The notes below the pieces were generated by a model. It worked only from the letters and a program-made list of their open reading frames with translations, was not told the DNA's origin and did no database searches. The position numbers were made by a program, and so were the translations under genes. Shown here one piece after another: positions 17,083 to 25,085 of a stretch of DNA of 64,000 nucleotides. Location of the stretch: the NCBI GenBank assembly GCA_963732655.1, contig CAVTAI010000005.1, positions 186,001 to 250,000 on the forward strand, given 5' to 3'. The DNA is from CAVTWS01 sp963732655 (lineage in GTDB: Bacteria; Actinomycetota; Acidimicrobiia; Acidimicrobiales; SHLQ01). Position 1 is the stretch's first letter. Every line of letters begins with the position of its first letter.

Positions 17083-17385
17083 TCAGTGGTGGCGGCTGGC
17101 GGCCCGGAACACCCGGAACAACACCACGGCGACCCCGGCCATCATCACGAAGAACAGGGTGAACTGCAACGCCCCCCCACGATCGCCGGCATCGGTCGGC
17201 TCGGGACCGGCCTCGGGCGACCCGATGATGCTGTTGTAGCCGGGCGCCGACTCCGGATCGAACACCGCCGTGGTCGTGGTGCGAACGGGCTCGTCGCTCG
17301 ACTCCTGGGCCGAGGCGGTGGGAACCGAGAGCGAGGCTGCCACCATGGCAACGATGGAGAACACCAACAACCGGAGCAACGACAC
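17083..17385 (-). CDS. Small secreted/anchored hypothetical protein
   Basis: About 100 residues. An N-terminal signal peptide (L-L-V-F-S-I-V-A-M-V-A-A-S-L-S...A-S-A-Q) is followed by a short polar region (S-S-D-E-P-V-R-T-T-T-T) and a C-terminal membrane segment (L-Q-F-T-L-F-F-V-M-M-A-G-V-A-V-V-L-F) with a basic tail. No family recognised. GTG at 17385 gives a proper signal peptide but overlaps the divergent CPBP gene's start; ATG at 17346 would avoid this but leave a very short signal. Confidence 0.5.
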   Translation of the reverse strand: MSLLRLLVFSIVAMVAASLSVPTASAQESSDEPVRTTTTAVFDPESAPGYNSIIGSPEAGPEPTDAGDRGGALQFTLFFVMMAGVAVVLFRVFRAASRHH

Positions 17386-18151
17386 GTCTGCCGACGCTAC
17401 CCGGCGCACGGTCGACTTCGGCGGCGGTCGCACCAGCTCCCTGCCGCCGCCCCCGCCGTCCCCGATCCGCTGGGGCGTTCTCGACGCCCTGCTCACGGTG
17501 CCGGTGGCCTTCGCAGTCGCGTTGGCCGCCGCCATACCTGCCATCGTTCTGTTCGGAGCGGACAACGAGAACGCGCTCGTCGCCTTGTCCTCGATCGGCC
17601 AGTTCGGCTCGATGGTGTGGTGGGTGTGGTGGGTGTCGAGACGAAAGGGGCGCAACTCCCTGGCCCTCGACTTCGGATTGACCGCGACCCTGGGCGATCT
17701 CGCCCGTGGCGTGGGCATCGCGGTGGGCCTCCTCATCGTCGGCGGGGTGGTCGGAACGGCCGTCGCCGGCCTGCTGGATGTCGACACCGACGACGCCGGC
17801 AACACGCAGATCCTCGACGACGCGTCCAGCTCGGCGTGGTTCTGGCTCATCGCGCTCGTGGTGACCTCGGTCGGCCCGATCGCCGAGGAGCTGGTGTTCC
17901 GCGGCCTGCTGCTACGAAGCCTGCAGCGCCGGTGGGGCGACGCCGTAGCGGTGATCGGATCCGCGCTCGTCTTCGCCCTTCCGCACATCACCGACGGAAC
18001 CTTCGGCGGCCAGATCGTCCTGTGGTCGCAGATCCTGGTGTGGGGTGTTCTCTTCGCCGTCGCGGCGGTGCACTACGGCCGGCTCGGCCCGGTGCTGGTC
18101 GCCCACATGTTGGTCAATGTCGTCGGGACCGTCACCGCGGCGGTGAACTGA
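17345..18151 (+). CDS. CPBP family intramembrane metalloprotease
   Basis: About 268 residues with eight or so hydrophobic segments of the CAAX protease/bacteriocin-processing (CPBP, ABI) family. The catalytic motif E-E-L-V-F-R is at about 181-186, followed by F-A-L-P-H and H-M-L-V-N, which supply the other metal ligands. The soluble N-terminal tail is rich in Asn, Ser, Thr and Pro. Start at 17345 (next ATG 9 nt on). Bacterial substrates are mostly unknown. It is convergent with the SDR at 18174. Confidence 0.82.
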   Translation: MATMENTNNRSNDTSADATRRTVDFGGGRTSSLPPPPPSPIRWGVLDALLTVPVAFAVALAAAIPAIVLFGADNENALVALSSIGQFGSMVWWVWWVSRRKGRNSLALDFGLTATLGDLARGVGIAVGLLIVGGVVGTAVAGLLDVDTDDAGNTQILDDASSSAWFWLIALVVTSVGPIAEELVFRGLLLRSLQRRWGDAVAVIGSALVFALPHITDGTFGGQIVLWSQILVWGVLFAVAAVHYGRLGPVLVAHMLVNVVGTVTAAVN

Positions 18152-18173
18152 AAGCAGACCTGCTGCGCCGCCT

Positions 18174-18960
18174 TCAGGTGCCGACGACTCCGGTCGACCG
18201 GGTGAGGTAGGAAGGCATCTCGCCACCGCCGTGGACATCGATGGCGGTGCCGGTCACCCAGCGGGCCAGCGGCGAGGCCAGGACCAGGCACATGTCGGCG
18301 ATCTCGTCAGGTTGGCCCATGTGTTTCATCGGGAGGAGCTCGCCGATCGCCCTGATGCCTTCCTCGCCGCCGTAGTACCCGGCCGCCTCCTCGGCGTCGG
18401 TGACGATGAGGCCGACGGTCACGGTGAGGACCCGAATCTTGGGCCCCCATTCGAGGGCGAGGGTCTGGGCCACGTTGTTCAGACCCGCCTTGGCGGCGCC
18501 GTAGGCCACGCCCAACGGGTTGGCCCGGCTGCCCGAGACGCTCGAGATGTTGATGATGACGCCGCCGTCGGGCTGGTCCTTCATCGTATTGGTAGGCCGA
18601 GATGGCGAAGTGATCGGGGCGAGGAGGTTGAGGGCGATGACGCGCTCGTTGAACCGGGGCGACACCGTCGCCGGAGGCGACCGGAGGGGCGCCGCCGGCG
18701 TTGTTGACGAGGACATCGATGCGGCCGAACCGCTCGACGCGGCTGGCGACCACGGCGTTGACTTGCTCGGCGTCGCGCACGTCGCACGCCACGAAGACGC
18801 GCCTGCCGGCCGCCGGCTGTCCGGTATCTCCACTGGCGGGTTCCGGGCACAGATGACGACGTTCGGCGCCGTGCCGCCAGGAACGTGGTCGCAATGACCC
18901 GCCCGATGCCCTTGGTGCCTCCGGTCACGATGACGCGACTGACCGGTGAAGTCGAGCGGG
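18174..18960 (-). pseudogene. SDR oxidoreductase, frameshifted (ring C/D cluster, Rv3549c-like position)
   Basis: One SDR spread over three frames. The cofactor motif V-T-G-G-T-K-G-I-G is at about 18920. V-A-C-D-V-R-D-A-E-Q-V-N-A-V-V and V-L-V-N-N-A-G-G-A-P-P are in a second frame at about 18800-18690. An intact C-terminal half from about 18650 contains the catalytic Y-G-A-A-K and W-V-T-G-T-A-I-D-V-H-G-G. Apparent indels lie near 18940, 18860 and 18650. No convincing start codon is visible in the frame before 18956. It is divergent from ipdA, as the SDRs Rv3548c/3549c are beside ipdAB in M. tuberculosis (recalled). Probably a functional gene hidden by sequence errors. Confidence 0.65.
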
Positions 18961-19050
18961 TCGGCCGTGGTCGAACGTCGATGCTAGTCCGTGCAGGCCG
19001 CCATGGGGCGAAAGCTACCGGGCTGAGGGGTGGGCGGTGCGGGCCAGGTT

Positions 19051-19065
19051 CTGACGTATCGTCAG
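19051..19065. promoter_or_regulatory. Palindromic operator candidate CTGACG-N3-CGTCAG before ipdA
   Basis: Perfect 6-bp arms with a 3-nt spacer, ending 4 nt before the ATG of ipdA and inside the divergent SDR/ipdA intergenic region. The same palindrome, one base longer on each side, occurs at 24979-24995. This is the size and symmetry of a TetR-family operator. It does not match the KstR or KstR2 consensus as I remember them. Confidence 0.55.
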
Positions 19066-19068
19066 CCC

Positions 19069-19950
19069 ATGGCCGGACAAGCGAATGACCGAGGACGAGG
19101 TCGTCGCCGAGCTCGCCGACGGGATGACCATCGGCATCGGAGGATGGGGTTCCCGCCGCAAACCGATGTCGCTCGTGCGGGCGATTCTGCGTTCCGACCT
19201 GAAAGACCTCACCATCGTCACCTACGGCGGACCCGAGGTCGGCCTGCTGTGCGCGGCCGGGAAGGTCCGCAAGGTCGCCTACGGCTTCGTGTCGCTCGAC
19301 TCGATCCCGCTCGAGCCGCACTTCCGCATGGCCAAGCAGGCCGGCGCCATCGAGTTCGATGGAGCTCGACGAAGGGGCCTTCTACCTCGGCCTCATGGCC
19401 GCCGCGCACCGGGTGCCGTTCTACCCGACCCGGGCCGGGCTGGGTCGCGACATGCTGACGATGAACCCGTCGACTCAACCGTACGGTCCCGTACCCCGGC
19501 CCTACGCCGACGGCGAGGAGCTCGTGGCCATCCCGGCGTTCGAGCTCGACGTGGCGCTGATCCACATGAACCGGGCCGACCATGCGCGGCAACGGTCAGT
19601 TCCTCGGGCCCGACCTGTACTTCGACGACTCTTCGCGATGGGCCGCCAAGAAGACCTTCATGTCGCGCCGAGCAGATCATCCCCACCGACGACTTCCCGA
19701 AGAACGGCTCGGTGCACACGCCGAAGATCCCGCGGATGTACGTCACGGGTGTCGTCGAGGCGCCGATGGGCGCGCACTTCACCGAGTGCCCGCCCGACTA
19801 CGAACGCGACGAGGCGTTCCAGCGCGAGTACGCCGCGACCGCCAAGGACGACGAGGCGTGGGCGACGTTCAAGGCCGCGTACCTCGATCTGCCAGCCACG
19901 CCGACTACGTCAAGGCCATCGGCGGCCCGAGGATGCCTGACGATGAGTGA
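19069..19950 (+). pseudogene. ipdA: IpdA, CoA-transferase-like ring-C hydrolase alpha subunit, frameshifted
   Basis: Alpha subunit of IpdAB, the CoA-transferase-fold enzyme that opens the last steroid ring (COCHEA-CoA hydrolase). The residues I-G-I-G-G-W-G-S-R-R-K-P, L-T-I-V-T-Y-G-G-P-E and Y-G-F-V-S-L-D-S are near-identical to IpdA as I recall it. Continuation needs frame changes near 19075, 19357, 19580, 19668 and 19900. The pieces M-E-L-D-E-G-A-F, G-P-D-L-Y-F-D-D, A-P-M-G-A-H-F-T-E and H-A-D-Y-V-K-A-I follow in the right order. ATG at 19069 gives M-A-D-K-R once one extra G is removed. It overlaps ipdB by 8 nt. Confidence 0.82.
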
Positions 19951-20718
19951 CCTGGCTGAACGCCACCTCGACGAGATCTGCGTCGTCAGCCTGGCCGAGG
20001 CGTTCCGCGGCGACGGCGAGATCCTCTGCAACCCGATCGGCACCGTGCCGATCGTCGGCGGCCGGCTGGCTCGCGGCCACGTTCGAGCCCGAGCTGATGA
20101 TGACCGACACCGTCGCCGCGCTCCTCGCGGCAACTATCCCGGTCGGCGTGCCCGACGCGCCGAAGGTCATCGAGACGTAGTCGCCGTACCGCACGATCTT
20201 CGACATCGTGTGGTCGGGCAGGCGCCACGTGGTCATGGGTGCCAGCCAGGTCGACATGTGGGGCAACCAGAACCTCGCGGCCATCGGCGACTGGCGCAAG
20301 CCGCAAGGCGCAGCTGCTCGGGTTGCGCGGCGCGCCGGGCAACGCCATCAACCACACGATGAGCTACTGGATCCCGAACCACTCGAAGCAGGTCGTTCGT
20401 GCGACAAGGTCGACGTCGTGTCGGGCCCCGGGCTACGACCGCATGCGCGCGTTGGGGCCCCGGGCAACGCGGTTCCACGAGATCCGCCGCGTCGTGTCCA
20501 ACCTCGGCGTGTTCGACTTCGAGACCCCGGACAATCGCCATGCGCCTGCGTGTCGGTGCATCCGGGGGTCACGGTCGAGACAGTCGTCGAGCCACCACGT
20601 TCGAGCTGGTGATCGACGGCACGATGTCGCCGAGCCCGGCTGCCCACCGGCCGACGAGCTGCAGCTGATCCGCGAGGTCATCGACCCCAAGGGTGCCCGC
20701 AAGGCGGAGTTCAAGTGA
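19943..20718 (+). pseudogene. ipdB: IpdB, CoA-transferase-like ring-C hydrolase beta subunit, frameshifted
   Basis: Beta partner of IpdA. The order of fragments matches the family: G-E-I-L-C-N-P-I near 30, F-E-P-E-L-M-M-T-D, then G-R-R-H-V-V-M-G-A-S-Q-V-D, L-R-G-A-P-G-N-A-I-N-H, V-D-V-V-S-G-P-G, V-V-S-N-L-G-V-F-D-F and P-A-D-E-L-Q-L-I-R-E-V-I-D-P-K. These lie in three frames with about seven changes. There is also one in-frame TAG at 20178-20180 where Trp (TGG) is expected. The ipdC start overlaps its stop (ATGA at 20715). Confidence 0.82.
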
Positions 20719-21803
20719 GCACTCGTCGATCCACGACTGGAGACCCGATCACGACGCTGTTCGGGGTCGGCTATCCGATCGTGCAGACCGGCATGGGCTG
20801 GGTGGCCGACCGCACGGCTCACCGCGGCCACGTCCAACGCCGGCGGGCTGGGCATCATCGCCGCCGCGCCGATGACCTTCGAGCAGATGGTGGCGGCCAT
20901 CGACGAGATCCGAGCGGCGACCGACAAGCCGTTCGGCGTCAACCTGCGCACCGATGCCGCCGACATCGACAAGCGGGTCGACCATCTCATCAAGGTCAGG
21001 GTGCCGGTGGCCAGTCGTTCGCGCAGGCCCCGGGCGAGACGATCGTCAAGAAGCTCAAGGACGCCGGGCATCGTCGTGATGCCGACCATCGGCGCGCGCC
21101 GCCACGCCGAGAAGGTGGCCGCATGGGGCGTCGACGCGGTCATCGCCAAGGCGCCGAGGGTGGCGGCCACACCGGTGTCATCCCGACGTCGATCTTGCTT
21201 CCCGCAGGTGCTCGACACGGTCGACATCCCGGTGATCGCGGCCGGTGGCTTCTTCGACGGTCGTGGGCTCGCGGCCGCCTTGACGTGGGGCGCCGCCGGC
21301 GTCGCCATGGGCACGCGGTTCCTGTTGACCTCCGACAGCGCGGTCCCCGATCACGTCAAGGCAGCGCTACCTGCAGGCCAAGCTGCACCGACACCGTGGT
21401 CACCACGGCGATCGACGGCGCGCCCGCAGCGGGTGATCCGCACCGAGGTGATCGACCGGCTCGAGAAGGCCCGGCTGCTCGCCTTCCCGAAGGCGGCGGC
21501 CAACGCCCTGCGGTTCCGCAAGCTGACCGGCACGTCGATGCGCGAGCTTGTGGTCGAAGGCTGGCGATGAAGAAGACCCAAGACCTCTCCTGGGCCCAGA
21601 TGGCCATGGCGGCCAACGCCCCGATGCTGACCAAGGCCACCATGGTCGACGGCCACCTCGAGGTCGGCATCCTGCCCACCGGCCAGGGCGTCGGCGCGCA
21701 TCGCCGACCTGCCGAGCTGCGCCGAGCTGATCGACCGCATCGTCGGAGGAAGCGGTCGCGACGCCTCTCGCGGCCGGGACGCTGCTGGTCCGGGAAGGGA
21801 TAG
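20715..21803 (+). pseudogene. ipdC: IpdC, nitronate-monooxygenase-like flavoprotein of ring C/D degradation, frameshifted
   Basis: A flavin-dependent TIM-barrel protein of the 2-nitropropane dioxygenase/NMO family, encoded next to ipdAB as in mycobacteria, where IpdC acts in the HIP-CoA pathway. Visible pieces in order: P-I-V-Q-T-G-M-G-W-V, N-A-G-G-L-G-I-I-A-A-A-P-M, G-I-V-V-M-P-T-I-G-A, G-A-E-G-G-G-H-T-G, P-V-I-A-A-G-G-F-F-D-G-R-G and G-V-A-M-G-T-R-F-L-L-T. A C-terminal part (M-A-A-N-A-P-M-L...G-I-L-P-T-G-Q-G-V-G) completes it. About ten frame changes are needed between 20820 and 21750. The end at 21803 is a best guess. Confidence 0.78.
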
Positions 21804-21811
21804 AGACGCTG

Positions 21812-22977
21812 ATGGACCTGACCTTCACGGCCGAGCAGGACGCCTTCCGGCACGAGATCCGCTCGTGGCTGCACGACCACCTGCCCCGCACACCCGCTGC
21901 CGGCCATGGACACCCCCGAGGGTTTCGAGCGCACCGCGAAGTGGGAACGCACCCTGCACGCGGGCCGCTGGTCCGTCGTCAACTGGCCCGAGCAGTACGG
22001 CGGCCGGGACTGCAGCTCATCGAGTGGCTGATCTTCGAGGAGGAGTACTACGCTGTCGGGTGCCCCCGGTCGGGTGAACAACAACGGGATCACCCTGCTC
22101 GGCCCGACGCTCTTCGAGTTCGGCACGCCGGACCAGAAGGACCGCTTCTTCCCGGCGATGGCGTCCGGCGAGGAGATCTGGGCGCAGGGCTGGTCCGAGC
22201 CCAACGCCGGTTCCGACCTCGCCGGCATCAAGACCAAGGCGATCGCGACGGCGACTACTTCGTCGTCAACGGGCAGAAGACCTGGTGCAGCCGGGGCGCG
22301 TGGGCGGACTGGATCTTCTGCATCGTGCGCACCGACCCCGAGCGCCGAACGTCACCGGGGGCTCACGCTACTTGCTCGTCCCGGCGGACACGCCGGGGTT
22401 GACCCGCCGGCCGGTCGGCCGTCTCGACGGTCGAGCCGGCGTTCGCCGAGCTGTTCTTCGAGGACTGCCGGGTCCACGAGTCGAACCTCCTCGGCGGTGA
22501 AGGCCAGGGGTGGAACGTGGCCATGGCCACCGCGTCGAGCGAGCGGGGCCTCAACCTGCGGGCGCCGGGGCGGTTCATGGCCGCCGCCGAGCGGCTTCGG
22601 GAGCTGTACCGCCGGCTCGGGCCCGAGGCCGACCCGGGGCTCCGGGATCAGGTGATCCGGGCCTGGATCGGGCGCTCAGGCCTATCGCTGGTACACCTAC
22701 CAACACGCCACCCGCCTCGCTGGCCGGCGGCACGATGGGATCGGAAGCCAGCTTCATGAAGGTGTTCTGGTCCGAGCTCGACGTCGAGATCCACGCCACC
22801 GCACTGCGCCTGCTCGGCGACGAAGGCGAGCTGGTGGGCGGTGCGCCCGATGCGGTCGACGGCGGCCACTGGATGGCCGGATACCTGTTCGCCCTCGCCG
22901 GACCGATCTATGCCGGGACCAACGAGATCCAGCGCAACATCATCTCCGAGCGGCTGCTCGGCCTGCCCCGGAAGTAA
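21812..22977 (+). pseudogene. Acyl-CoA dehydrogenase (FadE-type), frameshifted
   Basis: An acyl-CoA dehydrogenase of about 385 residues, of the type that pairs as alpha/beta heteromers in actinobacterial steroid catabolism. Fragments in order: M-D-L-T-F-T-A-E-Q-D-A-F-R, W-P-E-Q-Y-G-G-R-D, N-N-N-G-I-T-L-L-G-P-T-L, G-W-S-E-P-N-A-G-S-D-L-A (FAD/substrate site), F-V-V-N-G-Q-K-T-W, F-F-E-D-C-R-V and G-T-N-E-I-Q-R-N-I-I-S-E-R-L-L-G-L-P. About eight frame changes lie between 21895 and 22725. It follows ipdC by 8 nt and the second dehydrogenase by 5 nt. Confidence 0.78.
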
Positions 22978-22982
22978 CGCTC

Positions 22983-23992
22983 ATGCAGTTCGCCTTCACC
23001 GAAGACCAGCTCCTCTTCCGTGACACCGTGCGCTCGATCCTCGCCGACCGGTGCCCGCCGTCCGCGGTGCGAGATGCCTGGGAGAACGAGACCGGCCGGG
23101 TGCCCGGGTTGTGGGCGACCCTCGCCGAGACGGGCGTGGCCGGCCTCACCGCCCCCGAATCCGCCGGTGGCCTCGGTCTCAACGAGATCGACTGGGTGCT
23201 GTTGTTGGAGGAAGCCGGCCGAGCCGGCTGCCCCGAGCTGCTCACCGAACACCTGGCGGTCGGTGTGCCGCTCCTGCGAGACCACGCACCCCGCTCGACC
23301 AGGGACGCGTGGTTGCCCCGCCTGGCGTCGGGTGAGGCGGTCGTGACGGTGGGGCTGGCGTCCAGCCGCTTCGTGCTCGGCGCCGATCAGGCCGACCTCC
23401 TGCTCCTCCAGCACGGCGACAACGTCCACGCCGTCCCGAGCGCGGACGTGGTGTGCACCCGCCAGCGTTCCGTCGATGACAGCCGTCGGCTGTTCACGGT
23501 CAAATGGGCGCCCACGGTGGAGACGATCATCACCGAGGATCCAGTGGCGGTGGAGCGGGCGTTCGATCGAGGCGCGCTCGGCGGCCGCCGCGCAGTGCGT
23601 GGGGATCGCCCAGCAACTGGTCGATCTGACGGTGGCCTACGTCGGCGAACGCCAGCAGTTCGGTCGCCCGGTGGGCATCCACCAGGCGGTGAAGCACCAG
23701 TTGGCCAACGCCGCCTCGGGCGTCGAGTTCGCCCGACCGATGGTCGCGGTGGCGGCGTGGTCGCTGGCCCAGGGCGCCGCCCATGGTCCGCCGCGATGTG
23801 TCGATGGCCAAGGCGCTGGCCTCAGACGCGGTCGACCGGGCCAGCCGGGCTGCGCTCCAGTGCCACGGCGCCATCGGGTACACGGTCGAGTACGACCTCC
23901 AGCTCTGGCTCAAACGCGGGTGGGCGCTCGCCGCCGCATGGGGCGACGCGGCCTGGCACCGCCATCGGGTCGGCCTCGACATCGGCCTCTGA
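22983..23992 (+). pseudogene. Acyl-CoA dehydrogenase, catalytic-partner type, frameshifted
   Basis: About 335 residues, shorter than the preceding gene, as expected for the second subunit of an alpha2-beta2 acyl-CoA dehydrogenase. It begins M-Q-F-A-F-T-E-D-Q-L-L-F-R. It has the FadE domains and R-Q-Q-F-G-R-P-V-G-I-H-Q-A-V-K-H, ending Q-C-H-G-A-I-G-Y-T-V-E-Y-D-L-Q-L-W-L-K-R. Only two frame changes are needed (near 23575 and 23785). Its 3' end overlaps the convergent PAP2 gene. Confidence 0.8.
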
Positions 23993-24922
23993 GCCGACCT
24001 CGGTGTCTGAGTCGGCTGAGCCGACGGGGTCGGCGGCGGCCGCGGCGGCACGCCGGTCCCAGCGGTTCCAGACCCAACACACGACGGCCACGTACACGAA
24101 CCCCAGCGCGGCATCGAAGAAGTAGTGCTCGCCGCCGATCACCAACGTGAGGGTCATGGCGATCGGGTAGGCGGCGACGATGGGGCGCACCCAGCGAGGG
24201 ACGACCGGCCACAGGCTCACGGCCACCAGCATCGAGAACCCAGCGTGGAGCGATGGCAGGGCGGCGACTCGGTTGACGGTGGCCTGGCCGCGGTCGATGA
24301 CCTGCTCGGCCGAGTGCAGGCCGAGGGCCCGCCAACCCCGGGTCGACACCCGATCGATCTCGCCGATCTCGCCCATCTCCGAGGCCATCCACGGGGGGCG
24401 GGTGGGGAGCAGGATGTACGTCGCGAGCCCGGCGGCCGTGAGCGTCATGAATCGGCGGACATACCCGACGAACCGCGGGCGAGACGTGAGCCAGAACCCG
24501 GCGGCGACGATGAACGGCACCGTGAAGTGCGACATGTACGTGATCGCCATCCCGCCCTCCCACCACCGCTCGCCGCTGAAGGGGCCGAGGTGATCCTGGA
24601 GCCAGACCGTGGGCACCTCACCGAAGAAGAGCACCTTGTCCATGACGATCGGCAGCTCGGTCTGGATGGGCATGCCCAGGGTGTCGGCGGCGCCCCGTGT
24701 GTAGTCGTAGGCCACCAGGAGCGCCGCGAACGGGACCCAGTCGAGCAGGGCACGACGAGCCCTCTGACTTCCGTCGCCGGCGGTCGTCACCACAATGGCG
24801 GCGAGGGCCCACGCCAGCACCTGCTCGCGTTCCTTCGGCACGCCGCGCTCGACCACCGACCACACGAACACCCCACCGAGCGCACCGATGGCGGCGGTCC
24901 TGATCCAGGTGGCGCGTGTCAT
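23822..24922 (-). CDS. PAP2-superfamily membrane phosphatase/transferase
   Basis: A 366-residue membrane protein with seven or more hydrophobic segments. The PAP2 signature is A-L-P-S-L-H-A-G-F-S and G-G-E-H-Y-F-F-D-A-A-L-G, the layout of inositol-phosphorylceramide-synthase/AUR1-like and lipid phosphate phosphatase proteins. The C-terminal 80 or so residues are polar and overlap the end of the convergent dehydrogenase by about 170 nt. A missed stop from a local base error would shorten it. ATG at 24922 is divergent from the Liv operon across the palindrome at 24979. Confidence 0.75.
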   Translation of the reverse strand: MTRATWIRTAAIGALGGVFVWSVVERGVPKEREQVLAWALAAIVVTTAGDGSQRARRALLDWVPFAALLVAYDYTRGAADTLGMPIQTELPIVMDKVLFFGEVPTVWLQDHLGPFSGERWWEGGMAITYMSHFTVPFIVAAGFWLTSRPRFVGYVRRFMTLTAAGLATYILLPTRPPWMASEMGEIGEIDRVSTRGWRALGLHSAEQVIDRGQATVNRVAALPSLHAGFSMLVAVSLWPVVPRWVRPIVAAYPIAMTLTLVIGGEHYFFDAALGFVYVAVVCWVWNRWDRRAAAAAADPVGSADSDTEVGSEADVEADPMAVPGRVAPCGGERPPAFEPELEVVLDRVPDGAVALERSPAGPVDRV

Positions 24923-24978
24923 CTCCGGAGAGGATAGGGGCCCGGCGTCGGTCCGCTCCGGCGGCGGCCGGCCACCTT

Positions 24979-24995
24979 TCTGACGGAACGTCAGA
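24979..24995. promoter_or_regulatory. Perfect palindrome TCTGACG-N3-CGTCAGA in divergent PAP2/Liv promoter region
   Basis: 7-bp arms with a 3-nt spacer, located 57 nt before the PAP2 ATG and 91 nt before the Liv binding-protein ATG. It shares its inner 12 arm bases with the palindrome before ipdA at 19051-19065. Candidate operator for one TetR-type regulator of both units. Confidence 0.6.
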
Positions 24996-25085
24996 CTTGA
25001 CTGGGCGTGTCCGGTCAGGTGCACTATCGTGCCCTGTGCCCACGGGCACAATGCCCGACCTCCGAGGGCAGATTGAGGGGATCTC

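Noticed and set aside
15143..17239. Open frame of about 700 codons on the plus strand opposite the MBL and EamA genes
   Set aside because: Same antisense pattern; its sequence is low-complexity Gly/Arg/Asp with no motif.
18174..23992. Genuine pseudogene graveyard created by gene decay
   Set aside because: Not chosen as the primary explanation: motifs are perfectly conserved between indels, only one nonsense substitution was seen, and isolated indels also occur in other essential-looking genes.
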